Position numbers and translations under genes: made by a program. From contig OY970820.1 in NCBI GenBank assembly GCA_963853835.1, positions 74,024,909 through 74,088,908 of the forward strand: 64,000 nt of DNA. The letters run 5' to 3'. Below are positions 1 to 11,888 of this stretch, in pieces (the stretch's first letter is position 1; each line of letters starts with the position of its first letter). Source of the DNA: Calendula officinalis (taxonomy: Eukaryota > Streptophyta > Magnoliopsida > Asterales > Asteraceae). The notes beneath the pieces are model-generated. The model was given only the letters and a program-made list of their open reading frames with translations, did not search any database and was not told the origin of the DNA.

Positions 1-227
1 ATGAAAGCGAAAACATGTAATCAGTTCGGTTTTGAAAATTCATCATTTTATTTTAATTTCGGTTCTATCGGTTTAGGTTCGGTTCGGTCCTCGGATAGGG
101 ATGGACATTTAGCTAAAAACACTGAACCGAAACTGAAGCGAACCAGATCCAAAAACATGTAATGATTTCGATTTTGAAATTAATCATTTTCGGTTTTGGT
201 TCGGTTTTTGAACCACACTCACCCCTA
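1..227. mobile_element. Non-autonomous hAT-type MITE, dimeric, left end outside the window
   Basis: The segment ends in CTCACCCCTA, the inverted form of the TAGGGGTGAGCA terminus seen on the two complete copies at 19691-20414 and 38467-38786. A degenerate copy of the other terminus (TAGGGATGGACA) lies at about 96-107, which splits the segment into two units rich in ACCGAA and TTCGGTT, like the dimeric copy at 38467. The left terminus and target duplication are outside the window. No coding capacity is visible. Confidence 0.65.
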
Positions 228-236
228 ATTAGAAGT

Positions 237-1195
237 TGTTGGATCCCAACAACACTAACGTGTTGCGTTAAGACTGATTTGCGAAGATAATATAATGAAC
301 AACAAGATTTCAGTGATTAAGAGTTTATTAAAACAACTTAATACATTACAAAGTTTGCGGAAATAGATAGTACACACTAACTAAAACACTATACTTGAAA
401 TGACACTTTATATCTCTCAAAACTAGAAGACTATGCACTGAGAGTAATATCAGCTGATACTAACAGCTGATATCAATGTCCGAGTAATAACTATAGAGGA
501 GTTAATACTTAGACAAATAACTAACTCTCAGAGAATGTTCTTGTGCTATGAATGCTCAAAAGGTGTGTGTAAATGCAAGCATTTACGTCTCTATATATAG
601 CACAAGATCCATGTTCCTTTGCCCACAAGTTAGACGACGTGTAAACATCTTATTCGTCGATGTGGACTTGTCCATGGAACATTAAATGCTCTTGCATAAG
701 TTGTTGTCCCAAGTGTACTTTGTGTCAACTACTTCCGGTACCCTTTCTGATGCACAGTGAAAGGTGTACTACATAAGTACATAAATAGTTGACTTTCCGC
801 TTACATACTTGGAGGGACAAACGATGATGTTGTACTGACATTATCTTCTATTCCAAAATAGAAGATCCTCATCGTTTTCTTCTTCTTTGAGCGGGAAAGG
901 GAAATGTTCAAGGTGTCAAGAACATTTCCTTTAATTCTTCATCTGCAGCAGGTACTATCAGCTGATTCCACAATCAGCTGAATAGTCTTCTTCTTGTCTT
1001 TGTCCTTTTGTCATAGACTTCGAATGAACTCTCGTGAATAGCTGCTGATTTGACTTGTTGTCCTGAAGCTAAGTACGTACTCAGCTGATGGTTTATTGTA
1101 TATACTTGCTTCAGCTGAGATACTTACTTCAGCTGGTATTTATTCTTCTTAGCTATCGATCATCAAATCTTATATACTTAGTCTTGGGACTAACA
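237..1195 (-). repeat. Cop-A 3' LTR (complete, 959 bp)
   Basis: The LTR runs from TGTTGGATCC to GGGACTAACA in plus orientation, with TG...CA ends, and is followed by a polypurine tract. Its first 120 bp match 19613-19682 plus 20415-20460 at the other end of Cop-A. The motif CAGCTGA recurs at about 441-470, 950-990 and 1081-1130. Confidence 0.88.
591..600 (-). promoter_or_regulatory. Probable TATA box of Cop-A LTR
   Basis: CTATATATAG lies about 600 nt into the LTR on the sense strand, a plausible U3/R position. The motif is seen; its use as a promoter is inferred. Confidence 0.5.
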
Positions 1196-1210
1196 ATCTC
1201 CCCCTATTTG
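1196..1210 (-). other. Cop-A polypurine tract
   Basis: On the minus strand AAATAGGGGGAGAT lies directly against the LTR start TGTTAGTCCC. This is the expected place and composition for plus-strand priming by reverse transcriptase. Confidence 0.85.
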
Positions 1211-1412
1211 ATGCAATCGAATAGCTGTATAATTGTAACCCTGTAATGATTCAGCTGAAGTAGTCAGCCGAATACTTATGTGCTTTGACCCTTTGGGTTC
1301 TTTTTTATATGTTTTATCTTTTTACAATTTTTACAAGTATATTACAAAAATTTTATTTTCTATTGATATGAAGCTGATGAGTACAAGGAAAATCAAATAA
1401 AAAAAAAAAAAA

Positions 1413-3692
1413 CTAGAATGTCTTGGCCACAACTTCTCCAATGACATTGCGATACAATGAGCTGATCGCTGAGTCAATTAATCTTCTCATTTGTCTTCCC
1501 TCCTCAGTGGAGGAACTCAGCGACTTGTGATATAGCAGCAGGTGATCGATATCACACATGTGCAGCTCATCAGCCCGTTGGAAGCAAGGCTTCTTCTTCT
1601 CAGATAACAAAAGCCAAAGGTAGGTTCTTTTACAATCAGCCCAGGGACAAAGTTTACTCCCGTGGGGACGACTTTTGTGATGTTGAGTTTAGGTCGTTTG
1701 GAGAATATGATTGAGGACCAAACATCAACTATTCTGGAGTCAGCAAAAGGGTCAGGAAGAACGGACTTACGTTTTTCCCTTCTTGCTGAGGAGCCTTCAC
1801 CAGCAGGTTCTCTGACAGCAACTTCTTGTGAGTCAAGCAATTCAGCTGGTATGCGATTTGCCAACTCAGGAGCGGTTCTCCTGATATTGTCACATAGACC
1901 CTTGAAGATACTGATTGCGACTTTGATCGCACTTTGCAGATCTGTTATGATGTCAGACTGTTGTGCAGATTTGGAAGTTGTCAGTAACTCATTCCATTCA
2001 GCATAGCTGAGGTGAGTACTGATTTTGTTCAGAGGTAACCTTTCAGCAGCCATGTATCCTCCAGCTCTGGTTATTTTTACTTCTGGTGGAGAGCTGGAAG
2101 AGGACTTGGGTGCCCTTACACTGGTGATTTTTGCTTCGAGCCTACGCTGACCAAGAACTTTGTTGAACAACCTAATGTTCTCAGCTCTTTGGGCTTCAGC
2201 TTTTTGATACAGCTCTTCTTGAGTTTTTCTTTGAAGGGCAACAGCTGCAGCAAGATCTGCTGTGGTTCCAGCTTCCTTTAATAGGAGAGCTTTAATCACA
2301 TCAGAGTTAGGCTCCCCCTCAGTAGGTTGACGAATCTCCTGTATGATAGGCTGAGGGTTTTGTATTGGCGGGACTTGGACTTCTGGGCCCTCAACTGGTC
2401 CACAAGAGTCAACGATTTGAACTCTAGTTGAGGCATCTCCTGTCCTTCTGATCGTAATCCCTCCAATCTGGGACTCGAGTGAGTACCCAGAGGATCCCGA
2501 CTGAATCCTGATGATGCTGCTGTCGCCAGCTCAACATCATCAATTACCACCTCATCTCCACGGGTAGCAGGACTCCTTATCTCCAGCAGAGGAGAAAAAG
2601 GAGGTAGAAACGTGGGAGAAGATGATAAAAAGAATGAAGAAGAAGGAGAGCGATCAGCGGTTCGCTTAACTCGCTTCTTAACCACCAGAGGAGGAACATC
2701 TGCATCAGCAGAATCCTCATTCTCAGGGACTGAGATCCCTGTTGAGGTGGTGGTTTCCCATCGGCAGCTGGGGATGGTCGCCCAGATGAGGGAAAACTCT
2801 TTATATGAGAAGAGGACATACCTTCTTGTAGGGCCGATTCCTTCGATGTTGCGCCCTTCTTTCGATCCCTTTTGGATCTGACTCGATCATCAATGATCTT
2901 CAGCATGTACGAGGTGAGAGGAAAAGCCTTTTCATCATCCTTCTTTTGGAAGATGATGTTGGAGATGGAACGGACCATCACCGATTCCCCTGGAATGTCT
3001 TCATAATCGATCTGCAGCTTTTCAAGCATCACATATGTGATGCACAACGTGAAAAAGCGAAGATAGGGAATATGATTTCCCTTTCTTTTCAGCTTGGCCT
3101 TGACCTCCTCGTACATAAGTTTCGCATAGTCGATCCGCTGACCGGTGACTAGGGCTTCAGCAAAGACTTGCATGCTGGAGTTGCACTGGTTGTGAGACCC
3201 GGAGTTTCCGCCTATACCTTGAATGATGTGGGTAAAGAAATAGGCACAGGGTCTCGTCAGCTAAGACTTCTTGAAGATCTGCACCCTTTCATCTTCGTGT
3301 TCTAATCTGTATCCAGAGATACGGATTAGGTTTTTTTTAGCTTCATCAGCAGATTTGGTCTGCTGATATTTCTCTCCAGGTTGCAGATACTCGAACCCGC
3401 AAGCGGTTCGGAAATCATCAATAGTAATGGTGATTTGATGATTTCCCACTTGCGCACTGATGTCGTCTCCAGAAACGGAGGCAGACATCCAGAAATCACG
3501 CAAGGGTTCGATGATACTCTTGGAGAATCTGGTAAATGCACCACCGATAGGGCAGTGGCGCACAAACGTCCCGACCGGTAGATATACCTCGACAAGATCC
3601 ATAGGTGGGGAAGTGTTGGCGACAAGTTTTGAGTTCTGAGAGAACTTAATGTCAGCCCTAGTAAGAGTGACGTTTGAAGCTTTCTTCGACAT
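1413..3692 (-). pseudogene. Cop-A extra ORF (aORF), decayed
   Basis: An extra reading frame lies between RNase H and the 3' LTR, in sense with pol. It starts at ATG 3692-3690 and reads to an in-frame stop at 3261-3263, continues in the same frame from 3260 to 2577, then shifts frame at least twice before ending at 1413. About 65-100 residues in it has a DFW segment followed by an ITIT-x-DDFR segment, then THIIQ and IPYLRFFTL. The same order occurs in the intact Cop-B product (VDFW, ITITEQSIR, HTIQH, MYPRFL). The middle is Ser/Pro rich and the distal part helical. I recall this family being labelled synaptobrevin/longin-like in Asteraceae annotations; the function is unknown. A TATA box precedes it. 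Confidence 0.72.
2312..2319 (-). other. Internal PPT-like tract in Cop-A aORF
   Basis: AGGGGGAG on the sense strand is identical to the core of the element's own 3' polypurine tract and lies 1.1 kb upstream of it inside the aORF. Use as a second priming site is inferred only. Confidence 0.35.
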
Positions 3693-3787
3693 TTTATGAA
3701 GAGAAAAGAAAGATAAAAGCCTGAAAGAGAGGGTTTTTGAGAGAGAATTGTGGGAGTGATGAGGATGAAGTGAGGAAGATGAGTGGG

Positions 3788-3796
3788 TATTTATAG
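3788..3796 (-). promoter_or_regulatory. TATA box upstream of Cop-A aORF
   Basis: CTATAAATA on the minus strand lies about 96 nt upstream of the aORF ATG. The interval between is CT-rich, as in a plant 5' leader. The Cop-B and Cop-C aORFs also have a TATA box 130-190 nt upstream, which supports a separate promoter for this ORF. Confidence 0.55.
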
Positions 3797-3933
3797 GGTT
3801 TTTCGGACGGTTTGGGTAAATATTTGAATTTAAACCGGGTTAATTATGGATAGTTGTAACCCAACTATAGACATGTTGGTTATCGTGCAAAGGTGGGTGT
3901 TGGATGTGACAGAGAGGGGTAGTGGAGCCGTTT

Positions 3934-3996
3934 CTTGTGTCAGGGTGTCTTGTCTCACATAAATGCCAAATACTTGTGTCAGGGTGTCTTGTCTCA
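3934..3996. repeat. 24-bp direct repeat after Cop-A RNase H
   Basis: CTTGTGTCAGGGTGTCTTGT and its following CTCA occur at 3934-3957 and again at 3973-3996 with a 39-bp period. They lie in the short spacer between RNase H and the aORF promoter. Confidence 0.8.
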
Positions 3997-4006
3997 TAAA
4001 ATTGAA

Positions 4007-7000
4007 TCATTTTTCATCTAAAGGCTTAGTGAATAAGTCAGCTAGCTGAAGGTCTGTTGAAATGAAATGGAGTTCAACGTCACCTTGTTCAGTGTGATCT
4101 CTAATAAAGTGATATCTTATGTCGATATGCTTGGTTCTTGAGTGAAGAACTGGATTGTTGCTGATTGCAATAGCACTTATGTTATCACAGTAGATAGGAA
4201 CTTTGCAGAAGTTGATATCGAAATCAACAAGCTGATTCTTCATCCAAAGGACTTGAGCACATCAGCTTCCAGCAGCAACATATTCTGCTTCAGCTGTGGA
4301 GGTAGAAACAGTACTTTGTTTCTTGCTTGTCCAGCTGACTAGCTTTCTTCCAAGCAGCTGACATCCTCCAGTTGTGCTCTTTCTATCCATTTTGCAACCT
4401 GCAAAGTCTGAATCTGAATAGCCAATTAGATCAAACCCGGAGTCTTTGGCATACCAAAGACCCAGGCTTGGAGTACCCTTAAGGTACCTCAAAATTCTTT
4501 TAGCAGCTATTAAGTGAGATTTTCTAGGATCAGCTTGGTACCTAGCACACATGCAAGTAGCAAACATAATATCTAGTCTGCTGGCGGTGAGATAGAGTAA
4601 CGATCCAATGATTCCTCTATAGAATGTGACATCAACTGATTTCCCAGTTATGTCAGCATCTAGGTTGTTTGGAGGAGCCATTGGAGTTGTCATGGATGAT
4701 GATGAATTCATATCAAATTTCTTTAAAAGATCTTTGATATATTTTTCTTGATTTATAAAAATTCCATTTTTAGATTGCTTAACTTGTAAGCCAAGAAAAT
4801 AAGTGAATTCACCCATCATACTCATCTCATACTTTGTAGACATAAGTTTTGAAAAACGTCTACAAAGTTTTTCATCAGTAGCACCAAAAATTATGTCATC
4901 CACATAAATTTGAACAAGAATGATATGACCTTTGATTTTGCGAATGAATAAGGTCTTATCAATCTTTCCCCTGGTGAAATCATTTGCTATGAGGAACGTG
5001 GAGAGTGTATCATACCATGCTCGAGGAGCTTGTTTCAACCCATACAGCGCCTTATCCAGTTAAAACACATAGTCTAAATACTTAGGATTTTCAAACCCTA
5101 GTGGTTGCTTAACATATACTTCCTCTTGCAGCTTCCCGTTCAAGAACGCACTCTTTACGTCCATCTGAAAAACTGTAAAGTTTTCGTACGCAGCATAGGC
5201 TAGAAATATTCTAATAGCCTCAAGCCTAGCCACTGGAGCAAATGTTTCATCGAAATCGATTCCTTCCTCTTGTCTATATCCTTGTGCAACAAGTCTAGCC
5301 TTGTTGCGAATAACCACACCTTCTTCATCCATTTTATTTCTAAATACCCATTTTGTACCAATTATAGTCTTTCCAGCTGGTGGGGGCACCAGCTGCCATA
5401 CTTTGTTGACCTCAAATTGGTTAAGTTCTTCCTGCATCGCTTGAATCCAGCTTGAGTCTTCTAAAGCAGCTTTAATATTTTTCGGTTCTTCAGTTGCTAA
5501 GAAACAAGACCATAAGCAGAGATTGCATGATGCTTTACTTCTCGTGACAACTCCTTGCTGTGGATCTCCAATGATTAGATCAATTGGATGTTCTGAGGTC
5601 CACTTTGATTGAGGAGCAGCTGTAGAAGAGGAAGATTCAGCAGAATTAGATCCTTGTTGAGTGGCTGACTGCTCAGCAGGATGGATTACTTCATTTTGAA
5701 TGGATCTTCTTGAAGTATGAAAAGGGGCTTTGAGATAGCCTTTGATGATGCTCTAGCTATTGGAATTTCTTGTTGAACAGCTGCAATATCTACAAGATAT
5801 GTAGGGGCATCATGGAACGTCTCATTTGATTCATTTATGGGAACATCAAAGAGATTTAAAGCATCGGAGAATGCTTCAGCTATATCATCAGGAGATGGTT
5901 CAGCTGATCTCTGAAATGCATCAGACGAGTCAGCAGAGGTGGGGTTCAAAGCCTTTGAGTGTTCTTCAAAAGTCACATTTATGAACTCTTCCAACGTTTG
6001 TCTTCTTTTGTTGAAAACTCTATATGCCTTGGATAAAGTGGAATATCCCAAGAAAATGGCTTCATCAACTTTAGGGTCAAATTTACTTAGCTGATCTCGT
6101 GTATTTAACACAAAATACACACAACCAAACACATGAAAGAAACCGATGAAAGGTTTCCTTTGACGAAAAATCTCATAAGAAGTTTTCTTGTGTCTCTTCA
6201 CGTAGAGAGACCTATTTTGAGTAAAACAAGTTGTGTTAACAACTTCTGCCCAAAATTGCTTAGGCATGTTTGACTTAGCAAGGATTGTTCTTGCAGCTTC
6301 TATTAGGGTTCTGTTTCTTCTTTCAGCAACACCATTTTGTTGAGGTGTTCTAGCAGCTGAGAAGTTTTGGGAGATCCCAACATCTGAACAGAAGTCTTCT
6401 AAAGTCTTGTTCCTGAATTCAGTTCCATTGTCTGATCTCAGCATCTTGACTCTAGACCCATTTAGAAGTTCCATCCTTTTGATGAACTTGATAATCTCTT
6501 CAGCTGCATCACTTTTGTGGCGAAGAAATATTACCCAAGTATATCATGAATATTCATCAATGATGAGAAGTGTATACTTCTTTCCTCCTAGACTTTCAGT
6601 ACTCATAGGGCCAAAGAGGTCCATATGGAGCATGTAGAGGCAGTTGTCGATGGAAAAACAATGCTTCGATTTGAAGGAGCTTTTATGTTGTTTACCTTGC
6701 TCACAAGCTGAACAAAGCTTATCCTTTTCATACTTGATTTGTGGTAAGCCATTCACCAGCTGACCTCGAGCCAGCTTCGAAATATTTTTGAAGTTAAGGT
6801 TAGATAGCCTTTTGTGCCACAACCAATTTAGCTCTTCAGTAGAATGAGAGAATAGACAAACTTCTTGATTTTGAGGATTCATGTCAAGTGTATACACATT
6901 CTTGGTTCTTGGAGCAACCAATACTACCTTTCCACTTTTATTCGTCATCGTTCCTCTGTATTCATTAAAGTTCACTGAGAACTTTGCATCACAAAGTTGG

Positions 7001-7227
7001 CTAATGCTGATTAGATTATGTTTCAGCCCATTCACATAACCAACTCTTGTGATTTCTACGGATCCATTGGAAATGGTTCCATAACCTTCAGTTGAGCCTC
7101 TACCATTATCACCAAAAACTATTTAGGGACCAGCACAAACTTCAAACTCTTCCAGCAGGGATTTGTATCCAGTCATGTGTCTCGAGCAACCACTGTCTAA
7201 GTACCAGACATGTTTTTTTTCATCACC
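4007..7227 (-). pseudogene. pol: Cop-A pol: protease, integrase, reverse transcriptase, RNase H
   Basis: In sense order: protease with DSGCSRHMTG (about 7200-7170); GAG-pre-integrase region with ISQLCDAKF and WHKRLSN; integrase with CSACEQGKQHK, LHMDLFGP, RSDNGTEF and TPQQNGVAERRN, so the D,D,E residues are present; RT with WVFRNK, ARLVAQGY, MDVKSAFLNG and IYVDDIIFG; RNase H with STAEAEYVAA, YCDNISAI and ADLFTKPL. The reading frame is broken by stops near 6544 (after DEYS), 5060 (after DYVF) and 4260 (after AAGS), and by a frameshift between integrase and RT (5440-5690). Catalytic residues survive but no full-length enzyme can be made. The N-terminal frame begins just after an AG acceptor-like CAG at 7230-7228. 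Confidence 0.9.
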
Positions 7228-7247
7228 CTGCACATAAATTAAAAGAG

Positions 7248-8805
7248 TTAGTTCTTTTTGGGAACCCACACTTCGGTGGGTCCTTATGACTTTCCGCTGG
7301 AACTCACAGGAGTTGATTTTTCAGTAGGCTCAACTGCTGAAGTTGGGGAGGGTCTCAAGCATGTGCTGTCACACTCACTTGCCATATGCCTACGATCTCC
7401 ACACTTATAGCATTTTCTGTTTCTTTGCAGTGGAGTGGAAGGCGAGGCAATGGGTTTGGGAACTGGACCCAAAATCCCTTTCATTTTCTGATTATCAGAG
7501 ATAGTCAGAGTTTGGACGAGTGATGTCAGCTTGCTGACCTTTCCTTTCAGCCTTCTGACAGACAATCCTGAAGAAGGACTTGGAGTGTTTTTAGAAACAG
7601 TCTTACCTTTGTTCTTTGCAGCTCGAGTACGAACTCCAACTGGCTCACCCTTGGAGGGTGTAAGAACATTTTTCTTTCCCTGCTGTTCTGCTAGTCTTCT
7701 GCTGAGGTCTAGCAGAAGAGGCAACAGGTGCTGAACCCAAGATAGATTTTCTTGGTTCAACAATTACTACAGTAGGTGTCCTAACAACCATGGCAGAGGA
7801 GTCAGCTGAGGACTCTTCACCAGCAGTTACAGAAGGATCTTCTGAGGACATCTCAGTAGCAAAGGTTTTGGTAGACCTAACAAAGGAACCAAAAACCAAC
7901 TCTTCAGCTGGCACAGAAGCATCAACTGACGAGTAGTACAAATCATCTGTACTACTGTTAGGTACAGCGGCTGCAACAAGGAAGTCTCCTCCTAGTACAG
8001 CTTGTACTTGACTAGGGATTTGTGAGCTAACACATTCACTCACGCGTTTGGATGAACGAGACCAAGATTCACAAATCTTTTTAATTGCTTCAAGTTCTTT
8101 AACTTTTTCACTTAGATCATGTTGAAGAACTGAGTTTATAAATTTTGTTTCAGAAAGATCTTCTTTTAAAGTTTTGTGGTCAATTAAACGTTCTTTTAAA
8201 AATGCATTTACACGTAGAATAGCAGTATGTTTATCCAAACATTCACCTTTCAGCTGATCGATGAAGTGCAAGTCACAAATAATAGAATCAACAATGTCTT
8301 TGGCTTTAGTAGCCTCAACATAAATTAGGGAGGTTACCATTGTATGAACAATGTTGACCCATTTATAAGAACTAGCATTATCAGCTGTAATACTTTCATC
8401 ATCATCAGCACGAGCCATCAAACACATTGTGGCCATTTGTTCATCATCATCAGATGAACTATCACCTTAGTCAGCCCAGTCATGAGTTTCAGCTACAAGA
8501 CCCTTGTCAGCAGATTTGCCTTCAAGTGCCTTCTTTTCTTCTAGAATCGTTTTGGTGAGGGCTTGTAGCTTTTTATATTTCTCTTTAATGGACTCACCAG
8601 TTGAAGATGATGAACTAGCTTTCTTCTGCTTGCAGTCGTTAGCATAGTGCCCCTTCTTGTTACAGTTGTAGCAAGTTATCTCAGAGATATCAGGTGTACT
8701 CCCAGAAGGTCTGGAAGGTACAGCTGATGAGATAGATCTGCTACTTGAGCCTTTAGCTGATGAGCCAGACTTGTTTTTAAAGAATTTTCTGTTTTTGACA
8801 AGCAA
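7248..8805 (-). pseudogene. gag: Cop-A gag, distal part with two CCHC knuckles
   Basis: This is the continuation of the gag begun at 19558, separated from it by Gyp-1. It carries one complete knuckle, CYNCNKKGHYANDC (about 8690-8640), then a helical region with SWSRSSKRV, then a Ser/Thr-rich segment and a second knuckle, CYKCGDRRHMASEC (about 7410-7370). It ends in WVPKKN and a stop at 7248-7250. Stops occur near 8467 and 7298, and the frame changes between 7645 and 7763. Two knuckles about 1.2 kb apart are unusual for copia gag. The protein would coat genomic RNA in the cytoplasmic particle. Confidence 0.82.
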
Positions 8806-8865
8806 GGCAATGTGACAACTCGACATTTTGGGTATGTTACTATTTTTCATTTCTTACTTTCTATA

Positions 8866-9040
8866 TTTAGAAAGTTTCTATTTTAGAAACTTTCACATTT
8901 CGTAACATTTCTAATTTTAGAAAGTTTCTATTTTTAGAAACTTTCCTCGTTTCCTATTATCTCTAATTATAGAAAGTTTCTATTTTTAGAAACTTCCCTC
9001 ATTTCTATATTTAGGAAGTTTTATGTTTAGAAACTTTCCT
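8866..9040. repeat. Four GAAAGTTTC/GAAACTTTC hairpin units at start of Gyp-1 U3
   Basis: Units of the form AGAAAGTTTC, 6-8 nt, GAAACTTTC recur at about 8868, 8918, 8970 and 9012, each able to fold back on itself. The same series is present in the 3' LTR at about 15913-16085. Confidence 0.8.
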
Positions 9041-9490
9041 CATTTAGTTTCATTTCTACTTTTGGCATCCAAACACATGACTAGTTCACCGAACATTTAA
9101 CATTTTCACCATACATCAGTGTTTGACTATTTCAGTCAACAAAACATCTTATATTACTTGTGGTGACTTCATTTCATAAAAACATTTCTAAAAATAATAC
9201 TTATGTATTATTTGAAACAATAAATCAAAATAATTAACGAAATGTGACTCGTAACGAATTTTATTCCAAACCGACACATCAATTGTTGTCCCGACCACTA
9301 TGAGGCCGAGCCTAGTCCTCCTCCTCCACTAAATTTCGTCCAAACCCCACCAAGGTGGTGTGGTTATCAACTCATTTGAATCTTGAATTGTTATCCCTAT
9401 CCCTCTTTGAATTGAAAACCTTATCTCCATCTACAACTTGAAAGAGTCCTAGTCCTTCTATAACTCTATCATCTAAACCCTAAATTCCTC

Positions 9491-9500
9491 CTTATAAATA
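9491..9500 (+). promoter_or_regulatory. Probable TATA box of Gyp-1 LTR
   Basis: CTTATAAATA followed by CCACACTT about 680 nt into the LTR; repeated at the matching place in the 3' LTR (about 16540). Confidence 0.5.
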
Positions 9501-10034
9501 CCACACTTAAATCCTTCTTTTTTTCCTTTGTTGATTTCATCCCATACATCCCCAAAACAGCCCTGAGTTTCTTCCATTCGGCCGAGGCAAAACCCCAAGC
9601 ACACCCTTCGTCCGTTCGTCGATCAAGCAAACCCGCAGCCCCCTTTGCTCGTCCCCTTCGTTCTTCGATCAAGGTATGATGTTATAACCTTTGTTTTTCC
9701 TTGATTTCTCCTTTCTTGATCACTGTTTTGAACCCGAGACCATGGACCTAGGCCATATGGTCTCGGTTAGCTATGAAAGTCCGAACATACGAGCATGTAT
9801 GCGACCGTATGCATGTGTGTGTGTTTATTGCTTGATTTGTTGCTAGATCCGTTACCTATAACCCTAGATCTCGAACTTTGACATGATAAACCCTAGAACT
9901 AGTCCCTAGTCTCGAACCCTACCCGATCTAGTACCAAAAATCGAACCCTAGACTTGATCTTGACCGAACTAGAACCGATCCGTAAGGGTTTCGGCCTAAT
10001 CGGCCAACCCTAATCGAATTTCCATCAAAACCGA

Positions 10035-10480
10035 GCCTAGTTGACCTAGATTGACCATGTTTGACCTTGGTTGACCGAATAGCATCCTAGGCTAAACCCT
10101 AACCGAAATCTAGGGGACCTATGTTGACTTTGTTGACTAATTTTGACCAATGTTGACCCACAAGTCAAACCGGGTCAAGGACGGATCTTGACCCAAACCG
10201 TGGACCCAAACCCGAATATCTAATCGGGCCAAGGCCCGTACTTGGCCCATATTGATCTACCTTAGTCCATCGGGCCCAAACTTTAGTTGGCCCATTAGTA
10301 TCCAAGCCCATTTGGACCAAAGCCCAAACCTTTGGCCCATTTATACCCAAACCGAACCCAATTGGGCCCAAGCCCAATCCATGGCCCAATGTAGTTGGAC
10401 CTAAGCCCAATAAGAGGCCCAGTGGCCAACCTAGTGGCCCAATAAGCCCATTTAGGCCCAATAAGTCTAACCCAAGCCCA
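10035..10480. repeat. TTGACC-rich then GCCCA-rich tracts inside Gyp-1 LTR
   Basis: Between about 10035 and 10175 TTGAC occurs roughly ten times, and between about 10225 and 10480 GCCCA or TGGGC occurs more than fifteen times. The cores equal the W-box and the site II (TGGGCC/T) plant promoter motifs, but they lie downstream of the TATA box. The short frames across this tract are compositional, not genes. Confidence 0.6.
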
Positions 10481-10530
10481 TTTCATTTCATTTCATTTCA
10501 TTCCATATCATTTCATTTCATTTCATTTCA
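10478..10530. repeat. (TTTCA)n microsatellite
   Basis: About ten TTTCA units with one TTCCATATCA interruption. The 3' LTR copy near 17525 has fewer units. Confidence 0.9.
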
Positions 10531-11648
10531 ACCTATTAAGGTCCAATAACCCAAATTCATTCGATGTTACAAAACATAAAACATAACATTAATTTCATAT
10601 CATATATCATTATTATTAGATCGCCTGTGTTAGCTTAGTCTAATTAGAAGCGTTATTGCGTTATGGCGCTAGGAGTCTTTGAAGAGATTCTTTGAGGTTT
10701 ATCGAGAGCTAAGCTTTGCCCAGGTGAGTCCAAAGACCCCTTTTACTCTTTTACTGTTTTATAAACTTGGGGTGGAAAACATAAACACAACTGCTACTGT
10801 TTTTCTATGACTGTACAACTTCTATACGTTTTCATTATCGCGTTGGCATGACAAACGATTATTATACCGGACTAAGGTGCCAGCAATTATTAGCTAGTGG
10901 ATGTAGACCATGGATATACAGATAGTTCTATTGGCTGACACTCGTCCTCCCATCGAACGATTGATCATTACTTGGTTTAACCAAGACATTTCCGGGAGTG
11001 TATATCCATAAAAGAACATAACATACTGGAGTTGAAGTGTTGATTGTGGACTTAGGGGTTGGTATATTAACTCAATAGACTAGCTACCTGTTGGGGATAA
11101 CGGTCATGCGATGTCAAACATAACAATTTGTTCAACACTTTTTCATAAACATAACTAGTAGTCGTAGATATTCTACAACTACACTACACATTTCATACTT
11201 ACTACTCATATCATATGAGTGTTGAACTTTATACTTTTCAGTCATAAACCATTTTATTAACAAACATTTTGGGCAGCAAAACACTTTACTTTACCTTTTA
11301 CTATAACCCTGTGGATTCACTCAACATTATTTGTTGACCCCCTTTAACTTATGTTTTTCCAGGTGATTAGGTGCACAGTGAGACTGGAGGATATGAGAAG
11401 TTGATTATCGTGAGCCATGAATGAACATTTAAGTTTACGAACAATCACTTCATTTTTAAAACTTACTATTTTTAGTACCTACTATTTTTGGAAACTTTCC
11501 ATTTTTAGAAGGTAAACCATTCTCATTATGTTATTTACGTGGTTGTTAGTTTACTTAATTTTTGATGTAAACATGAATGTTACACCTCCGTTCTTCCGCA
11601 AAACATTTTAAATGAAGTAAAACTCATTTTTGGCGGGGTGTGACAGAA

Positions 11649-11660
11649 TGGTATCAGAGC
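11649..11660 (+). other. Gyp-1 primer-binding site
   Basis: TGGTATCAGAGC lies 3 nt after the 5' LTR and is complementary to the 3' end of initiator tRNA-Met. Confidence 0.9.
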
Positions 11661-11888
11661 TTAAGTTATAGTGAATTAGCAAGCCTAGTCTATAACTACA
11701 AAATATTTTTGGGAAAAACAAAAACTTTGACAAAACAAATGTTCATGGCACGATGAGTCTCATATCCCGAAGTTTCATTGTTCTTAGATTAGAACATTGC
11801 CTTAGTTAGTATTGCCTTAGAGTAATATTTAGCATATCGTCTGAGTGCCTAGTTTTATGTTCTATCAGTATTGCGACTTATTATCAAA

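Larger units (their letters stand above)
8811..11645 (+). repeat. Gyp-1 5' LTR (2835 bp)
   Basis: TG...CA ends, near-identical to 15857-18682. It opens with repeated GAAAGTTTC hairpins, has a TATA box at 9491, then tracts rich in AACCCTA, TTGACC and GCCCA, and a (TTTCA)n run near 10480. Confidence 0.95.

Noticed and set aside
10165..10486. Gly/Leu/Pro-rich frames on the minus strand of the Gyp-1 LTR (also 17182-17454)
   Set aside because: Products of the GCCCA/TGGGC low-complexity tract; duplicated only because the LTR is.
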